DNA of 64,000 nucleotides from Actinoplanes aureus (lineage in GTDB: Bacteria; Actinomycetota; Actinomycetes; Mycobacteriales; Micromonosporaceae). Of this stretch, positions 60,273 through 64,000 are shown in pieces (position 1 is the stretch's first letter; every line of letters starts with the position of its first letter). The position numbers were made by a program, and so were the translations under genes. Location of the stretch: NCBI RefSeq assembly GCF_015704865.1, contig NZ_JADQTO010000004.1, forward strand, positions 198,755 through 262,754, read 5' to 3'. The notes below the pieces were generated by a model, which was given only the letters and a program-made list of their open reading frames with translations, made no database searches and had not been told where the DNA came from.

Positions 60273-60551
60273 ATGAGCAGCGACGATCACGAGACCGATT
60301 GCAGTGTCGTTCTCAGCGAGGTCTATCTGTACCTGGATCTGGAGTGTTCCGAGGAACGCCGCCAGCTGATCAAGAAGCACCTGGACGACTGTTCCGGTTG
60401 TCTGCAGGAGTTCGGCATCGAGCACGACGTGAAGGCTCTGGTCGGCCGGTGCTGCGGCGACGAGCGCGCCCCGATGGAGTTGCGGGACCGCCTGCGGCAC
60501 AAGCTGGATCAGCTCGAGGTGCAGACCGAGACCCGCGAGTACCTGCCCTGA
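60273..60551 (+). CDS. rsrA: Zinc-binding redox anti-sigma factor RsrA/RshA type
   Basis: This 92-residue ZAS-family anti-sigma factor has the signature KKHLDDCSGCLQEF (HxxxCxxC) at about residues 36-49, plus a later CC pair. Oxidation of the cysteines releases zinc and frees the sigma factor in homologues. An upstream Cys (ETDCSVVLSEVYLYLD) completes the probable zinc site. It is co-transcribed with sigR (four-base gap), start ATG 60273 after AGGGGGCGTGACGG. It is followed by a strong terminator. Confidence 0.93.
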   Translation: MSSDDHETDCSVVLSEVYLYLDLECSEERRQLIKKHLDDCSGCLQEFGIEHDVKALVGRCCGDERAPMELRDRLRHKLDQLEVQTETREYLP

Positions 60552-60564
60552 TCAAGCAAAGGAG

Positions 60565-60596
60565 AAGGCCCGGCAGCCAGGCTGCCGGGCCTTTTC
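60565..60596 (+). terminator. Terminator after sigR-rsrA
   Basis: AAGGCCCGGCAGCC (60565-60578) is complementary to GGCTGCCGGGCCTT (60580-60593), followed by TT. With A-rich flank on the other side it may also serve the convergent bL37 gene. Confidence 0.93.
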
Positions 60597-60611
60597 GGGT
60601 ATGAAGCCCAC

Positions 60612-60686
60612 TCAGCTGTTGGGGCGCTTGCCGTGGTTGGCGCTGCTCTTCTTGCGAGCCTTCTTCTTGCGGGCTTTCTTGGCCAT
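60612..60686 (-). CDS. Ribosomal protein bL37 (24 aa)
   Basis: The tiny frame MAKKARKKKARKKSSANHGK plus RPNS is the right length and composition for bL37, the actinobacterial large-subunit protein with an AURKAIP1/COX24-like motif. The terminal ANHGKRPN segment is diagnostic. ATG 60686 is preceded by AGGAGTCGGCC, a strong ribosome-binding site. In mycobacteria the gene is also near sigH. It is usually missed by annotation because of its size. Confidence 0.9.
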   Translation of the reverse strand: MAKKARKKKARKKSSANHGKRPNS

Positions 60687-60819
60687 GGCCGACTCCTGTT
60701 CGTGGCGCGTTACTCGGTGCCGATCGTAGTGGGCGCGTCCTGCCGCCCGAGACTCACCCGTTCCTGATCCATGGTTTGATGGCATTCTTCGACAGCGTGG
60801 ACGAGGAGGGCTTTCGGGC

Positions 60820-61038
60820 ATGGCGGACGAGATCCGGGCCGAGATGGTGGCCAACGTGTGGAAGGTCGTGGCCTCGGTCGGCGACACCGTCGAAGAGGGT
60901 GACACGCTGGTGATTCTCGAGTCCATGAAGATGGAGATCCCGGTGGTCGCCGAGTCCGACGGCACGGTCGACCAGCTCGCGGTGAACGAGGGCGACGTGG
61001 TCCAGGAGGGCGACCTGATCGCCGTCATCAACGGCTGA
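60820..61038 (+). CDS. Biotin/lipoyl attachment domain protein (TB7.3-like)
   Basis: This 72-residue single biotinyl domain has the attachment site ESMKMEIP near residue 37, where the Lys carries biotin. Flanking glycines (VGDTVEEGD; NEGDVVQEGD) form the usual hammerhead. The positional counterpart is Rv3221c. As no carboxylase subunits are adjacent, it probably serves a carboxylase encoded elsewhere or is a free carrier. ATG 60820 follows GAGGAGGGCTTTCGGGC. It converges on the TPR gene with a four-base gap. Confidence 0.95.
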   Translation: MADEIRAEMVANVWKVVASVGDTVEEGDTLVILESMKMEIPVVAESDGTVDQLAVNEGDVVQEGDLIAVING

Positions 61039-61042
61039 GCCG

Positions 61043-62584
61043 TCAGTCCCGCCGCCAGCGCAGCAGCGACCTGCCGCGCCCGCGCTGGCGTGGGACCGCG
61101 GGCACACGGAGGGTGGCGTGGGCCAGCTCCCGGGTGGGCCGGTCCAGCTCGGGTGCGGCCAGGGCGAGCTCGGCGACGGCGCGTGCGGCCGGGCCGGTGG
61201 CGGTCTCGGTGAGCCGCCCGGCGACCACGGCGGCCACGTCGGCGCGGGCCTCCGGGTCCACCCAGGCGTAGGCGATGAGTGCGAAGAGCGCGGCCTGGGT
61301 CACCCGGTCGACGTCGCCGTCGAGCAGGCTGAGCAGGAGCCGGCGGCGGCTGGAGTCCAGCCAGGTTTCCTCGGTGCCGTGGTGGAGCAGGCCCAGGCAG
61401 GCCCAGACCTCCAGGCCGGTGGATTCCGCCGCGCCGGCGACCGATGGGTGGGCGAGCAGGGCGAGCAGCTCCCACGGTTCGACGAGGACCAGGCCGAGCG
61501 CGCGGTCGTACGCGGCCGGCGGGTGCGCCCAGGCGGTGGTGGCCACGCGTTGCAGCCGCCGGAGCGCGTCGGCGGACGGTTCCGCGTTGACCGGCGCCCG
61601 TCCTGCGGCCGGCGGCGCCCCGGCCGGCATGCCGCCGAGCCAAGCCGTGTTCCGGCAGCATTCTTCGAGGTCGGTGTGCTCGTGCGCGTCGTCCGGGTGG
61701 TCGCGGATGAAGTCGGCGAGGGCGACCAGGTGGGCGACGTCGCCGTCGGCGCGGTACCGCAGCCGGTGGGCGGTGTGCACCACGCAGTCGAAGGCGGGGT
61801 CTCGTTCCAGGGCCAGTTCGGTCCAGCGCAGGGCTTCGTCGAGGCGGCCCAGATCGGCGAGGGTGGCGGCGACGTCCGCGTACACCGAGAGGTCGTCGGG
61901 GTCGTAGGCGACGGCCCGGCGGAGCGCGGCGAGGGCTTCGGGCATCCGGCCGGCGCTGCGGTACGCGTACCCCAACCAGATTTCTCCCAGCTTGGACGGC
62001 TGCGACCGCGCGCCACGTGCGGCCCAGTCGACGGCGAGGCGGTTTTCGCCGAGCCGGCGGGCGAGCGCCGAGCCGGCGCCGAGCAGCATCGCGTGCTCGC
62101 CGTGCGCGGCGACGGCGTGCCGCACCACCGTCAGGTACGGCCGGAGCGCGGCCACCGTGTCGGCCGGCGCCGGGTCGCCGACCGTGGTGCAGAGGCGCAT
62201 CACGGTACGGGCGAGCAGCCCGGGTTCGATCCGGGCGCCGAGCGCCGGCTCCTGCACCCAGGGCACCCCGGCCCAGTCGGTCGCCGGGATCTGGCTGCTG
62301 GCCGCCGCGAGCAGCGGTAGTCCGTCCTCCGGCCGGCCCGCGGCCGCGAGCAGGTGTGCCCGGGCGACCACCCGGCCGACCGACGCGTGCGGCTCGAGCG
62401 GGAAGAGGTCGAGCGCGCCCCCGGCTCGTGCGGCCAACCGGCTGAGCAGCTCGTGTGTCTCCGGCAGGGTGGGTGCGTGGGGCAACGCGCCGGCCAGCAG
62501 GCCGGCGGCGTCGGTCATCTCGCCGGCGTCCAGAGCGGCGCGGGCGCGCGCGAGGTCATGGCGAGCCGAGGGGTGGGAATCCAC
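61043..62584 (-). CDS. Tetratricopeptide-repeat protein
   Basis: This protein of about 513 residues is Ala/Leu/Arg-rich. Clear TPR units occur at about residues 215-330 (IWLGYAYRSAGRMPEALAAL; VYADVAATLADLGRLDEALR), with other helical pairs before and after. The C-terminal half has helical repeats, a Trp-containing stretch and a basic end (RQRGRGRSLLRWRRD). It is probably a cytosolic scaffold; no partner is deducible. GTG 62584 is chosen since it lies nine bases downstream of a good minus-10, giving a nearly leaderless mRNA; the frame upstream to 62689 is non-coding. Confidence 0.78.
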   Translation of the reverse strand: MDSHPSARHDLARARAALDAGEMTDAAGLLAGALPHAPTLPETHELLSRLAARAGGALDLFPLEPHASVGRVVARAHLLAAAGRPEDGLPLLAAASSQIPATDWAGVPWVQEPALGARIEPGLLARTVMRLCTTVGDPAPADTVAALRPYLTVVRHAVAAHGEHAMLLGAGSALARRLGENRLAVDWAARGARSQPSKLGEIWLGYAYRSAGRMPEALAALRRAVAYDPDDLSVYADVAATLADLGRLDEALRWTELALERDPAFDCVVHTAHRLRYRADGDVAHLVALADFIRDHPDDAHEHTDLEECCRNTAWLGGMPAGAPPAAGRAPVNAEPSADALRRLQRVATTAWAHPPAAYDRALGLVLVEPWELLALLAHPSVAGAAESTGLEVWACLGLLHHGTEETWLDSSRRRLLLSLLDGDVDRVTQAALFALIAYAWVDPEARADVAAVVAGRLTETATGPAARAVAELALAAPELDRPTRELAHATLRVPAVPRQRGRGRSLLRWRRD

Positions 62585-62592
62585 GAGTGAAG

Positions 62593-62622
62593 ACCCTAGG
62601 CGAAGTGCCCACCATCTGTCAG
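62593..62622 (-). promoter_or_regulatory. Promoter of the TPR gene, nearly leaderless
   Basis: On the minus strand CTGACA (62622-62617) and TAGGGT (62598-62593) are 18 bases apart. The minus-10 ends eight bases before the GTG start, so transcription would begin at or next to the start codon. Confidence 0.55.
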
Positions 62623-62630
62623 TCCTCGCG

Positions 62631-62720
62631 TTTGCGCACTCTTGCGCGAAACCTTGACCGAGTAAGCTTTTTCTTGCAAGACTGCGCATGCTTTGCGCGA
62701 GTAGCGCTCAAATGGGGAGG
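62631..62720 (+). promoter_or_regulatory. Repeated TTGCGC motifs and promoter before the SIS gene
   Basis: TTTGCGC (62631), CTTGCGCGA (62641), CTGCGCA (62682) and CTTTGCGCGA (62691) are variants of one motif; a palindromic CTTGCAAG lies at 62673-62680. TTGACC (62654-62659) is a possible minus-35. GGGGAGG at 62714-62720 is the ribosome-binding site, five bases before GTG 62726. Confidence 0.5.
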
Positions 62721-62725
62721 AACAA

Positions 62726-63763
62726 GTGACACAGCGAGGCCGAGGCATGTCGGCGGACATCGCGGAACAGCCGGCGGGTTTCGCCCGGCTGCTGGAGGAC
62801 GAGCACGCCGGCGCGATCGCGGCCGTCGCCGCCGAGGTGGCCCGCCGCCGCCCGCGCAACGTGGTCTTCGTCGGCCGGGGGACGTCCGACCACGCGGCGC
62901 TCTATGGGGCGTACCTCTCCGAGATCCGGCTGGGCCTGCCGGTGGCCAGCGCCTCGCCGAGTGCGATCACGCTCTACGGTGCCCGTCCCGACTTCACCGG
63001 CTCGCTGGTCATCGGCGTCAGCCAGAGCGGTGGCTCGGCCGACCTGACCGGGGTGCTCAGCGTCGCCCGGGAGAACGGCGCGCTGACCCTCGCGGTCACC
63101 AACAACCCCGAGTCGCAGCTGGCCAAGGCCGCCGAGCTCTCGATCGATGTCGCGGCCGGGCACGAGCGGGCGGTGGCGGCGACCAAGACGTACACCGCCG
63201 AGCTGCTCGCGCTGCTGATGCTGATCGAGGGCGTGCGTGCGGGTGACGGCCGGCTTCCCGAACAGGAGCGGGCCGCGCTGGCGAAACTGCCGCAGCTCGC
63301 CGAGGAGGCGCTCGCCGACCCGGCCGCCGGCGAGCTGGCCCAGCGCTACCGGTTCGCGTCGAGCCTGGTCACCACCGGCCGGGGGTACGCGTACCCGACC
63401 GCCCGTGAGGCCGCGCTGAAGCTGATGGAGACCTCCTACCTGCCGGCGCTCGCGTTCTCCGGCGCCGACCTGCTGCACGGCCCGCTCGCCATGGCCGACC
63501 CGGACGTGCCGGTGCTCGCCGTGGTCGGCGACGGCCCGGGTGGAAAGTCGATGCGGGACGTGGTGGCCCGGCTGGGCGAGCGGCGGGCCGACGTGGTGAC
63601 CATCGGTCCGGCCGGGGAGCTCCGAGTCCCGGCGGTCGACGAGCGGTACAGCCCGCTGCTCGACATCCTGCCGTTGCAGAAGCTCGCGCTCTCGCTGGCG
63701 CTGGCACGTGGCGAAGATCCCGATGCGCCTCGCGGGCTGAAGAAGGTCACGACGACGCTTTAG
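62726..63763 (+). CDS. SIS domain sugar-phosphate isomerase/aminotransferase-like protein
   Basis: This 345-residue double SIS protein is related to the isomerase half of GlmS and to AgaS/NagB-II deaminases. The first SIS has VFVGRGTSDHAALYGAYLSE near residue 48 and GVSQSGGSADLTGVL near residue 94. The second has TTGRGYAYPTAREAALKLME near residue 212, typical of the sugar-phosphate site, and FSGADLLHGPLAM. The N-terminal glutaminase domain is absent. The expected role is in amino-sugar phosphate metabolism. GTG 62726 has an ideal GGGGAGG. Confidence 0.9.
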   Translation: MTQRGRGMSADIAEQPAGFARLLEDEHAGAIAAVAAEVARRRPRNVVFVGRGTSDHAALYGAYLSEIRLGLPVASASPSAITLYGARPDFTGSLVIGVSQSGGSADLTGVLSVARENGALTLAVTNNPESQLAKAAELSIDVAAGHERAVAATKTYTAELLALLMLIEGVRAGDGRLPEQERAALAKLPQLAEEALADPAAGELAQRYRFASSLVTTGRGYAYPTAREAALKLMETSYLPALAFSGADLLHGPLAMADPDVPVLAVVGDGPGGKSMRDVVARLGERRADVVTIGPAGELRVPAVDERYSPLLDILPLQKLALSLALARGEDPDAPRGLKKVTTTL

Positions 63764-63778
63764 AAATAAGCTGGGCCG

Positions 63779-64000
63779 GTGTCCACGCTGCGTGACCTCG
63801 TCGAGGAGCACACTACTCTCGGCCCCGCCGACATCGACCATCTGCACCGGCTCGCCGGTGACTGGTTGTTGCTGTCCGACCTCTCCTTCGCGGACCTGCT
63901 GCTCTGGGTGCCGATCAAGGGGGAGCCGCGGGAGCCCCGCGAGTTCCTCTGCGTGGCCCAGGTACGGCCGGTCACCGCGCCGACGGCGTACCAGGACGAC
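63779..64000 (+). CDS. pdtaS: PdtaS-like sensor histidine kinase, 3'-truncated by the window edge
   Basis: Only the first 74 residues are visible: STLRDLVEEHTTLGPADIDH, LHRLAGDWLLLSDLSFADLL and LCVAQVRPVTAPTAYQDD. This matches the N-terminal GAF-like domain of the actinobacterial soluble kinase PdtaS (Rv3220c), which with PdtaR acts on RNA-level antitermination. The neighbourhood (biotinyl protein, sigH/rshA block) agrees. GTG 63779 is preceded by TAAGCT at a distance suggesting a leaderless or nearly leaderless mRNA. Confidence 0.85.
   Translation, partial: MSTLRDLVEEHTTLGPADIDHLHRLAGDWLLLSDLSFADLLLWVPIKGEPREPREFLCVAQVRPVTAPTAYQDD

Overview
The window is about 70% GC, uses many GTG starts, and carries two WhiB-family regulators, mycothiol-type redox genes (mycoredoxin, a SigR/RsrA-type sigma and anti-sigma pair), AdnAB and a 24-residue bL37 protein. 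It is an actinobacterial chromosome. Protein content and local order fit Micromonosporaceae, most likely Actinoplanes or a close relative (inference). Two blocks match gene neighbourhoods of Mycobacterium tuberculosis. The left part resembles Rv3193c-Rv3202c: UPF0182, PDZ/Lon-like, DUF2342, ThiF-like, ABC1 kinase, WhiB7, UvrD2, mycoredoxin, NudC and AdnAB. The right part resembles Rv3219-Rv3228: RsgA, AroA, SRAP, WhiB, SigH/SigR, RshA/RsrA, biotinyl protein and PdtaS.

Layout. 1-0.9 kb: two LOG-family genes. 0.97-8.4 kb: the adnA-adnB operon. 8.4-11.3 kb: small genes, a cold-shock protein, an acyltransferase, and an eight-unit tandem repeat at the acyltransferase 3' end. 11.3-14.5 kb: a sulfonate/nitrate-type ABC importer headed by an Rrf2-type regulator. 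14.6-18.2 kb: an M16-M16-NudC operon. 18.3-19.2 kb: a PhyH-type dioxygenase. 19.2-22.8 kb: mycoredoxin, uvrD2 and whiB7, with a 92-codon upstream ORF and an intrinsic terminator forming a likely attenuated whiB7 leader. 22.9-24.6 kb: three translationally coupled genes of lower GC, every one frameshifted (an ESX-like helical pair plus an anchored protein), inserted between whiB7 and the ABC1 kinase. 26-34.7 kb: conserved housekeeping genes and initiator tRNA-fMet. 35-38 kb: two secreted lamin-tail-domain paralogues plus a truncated third copy, separated by long hairpins. 38-45 kb: a YkgJ/pentapeptide protein, TerC, a SpeE-like methyltransferase-fold protein and a Tat-exported DUF1800/DUF1501 pair. 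45-48 kb: a rearranged-looking spot with a gene fragment lacking a stop, an MT0933-type antitoxin gene, and malQ fused in frame to a second antitoxin domain. 48-51.5 kb: secreted GH46 and two GH16-type proteins. 51.5-57.6 kb: regulators, HisN, RsgA, AroA and SRAP. 57.7-64 kb: WhiB, hydrolase, a repeat-rich gap, sigR-rsrA, bL37, a biotinyl protein, TPR and SIS proteins, and the start of pdtaS.

Functional links. SigR-type promoter motifs (GGAAT-N18/19-GTT) lie before both mycoredoxin and sigR, joining those loci in one thiol-stress regulon. DNA repair genes (adnAB, uvrD2, SRAP) are numerous. Non-coding DNA is unusually structured: a 29/30-bp array, a dispersed palindromic element present twice in opposite orientation, a higher-order repeat of about 27-30-bp units, and three helically phased DnaA boxes.

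The strongest candidates for new biology are the whiB7 leader, the decayed ESX-like cassette, the MalQ-antitoxin fusion, the dispersed palindromic element, and the orphan ThiF-like gene with its operator and DnaA boxes. Several start sites and all regulatory sites are inferred by eye.
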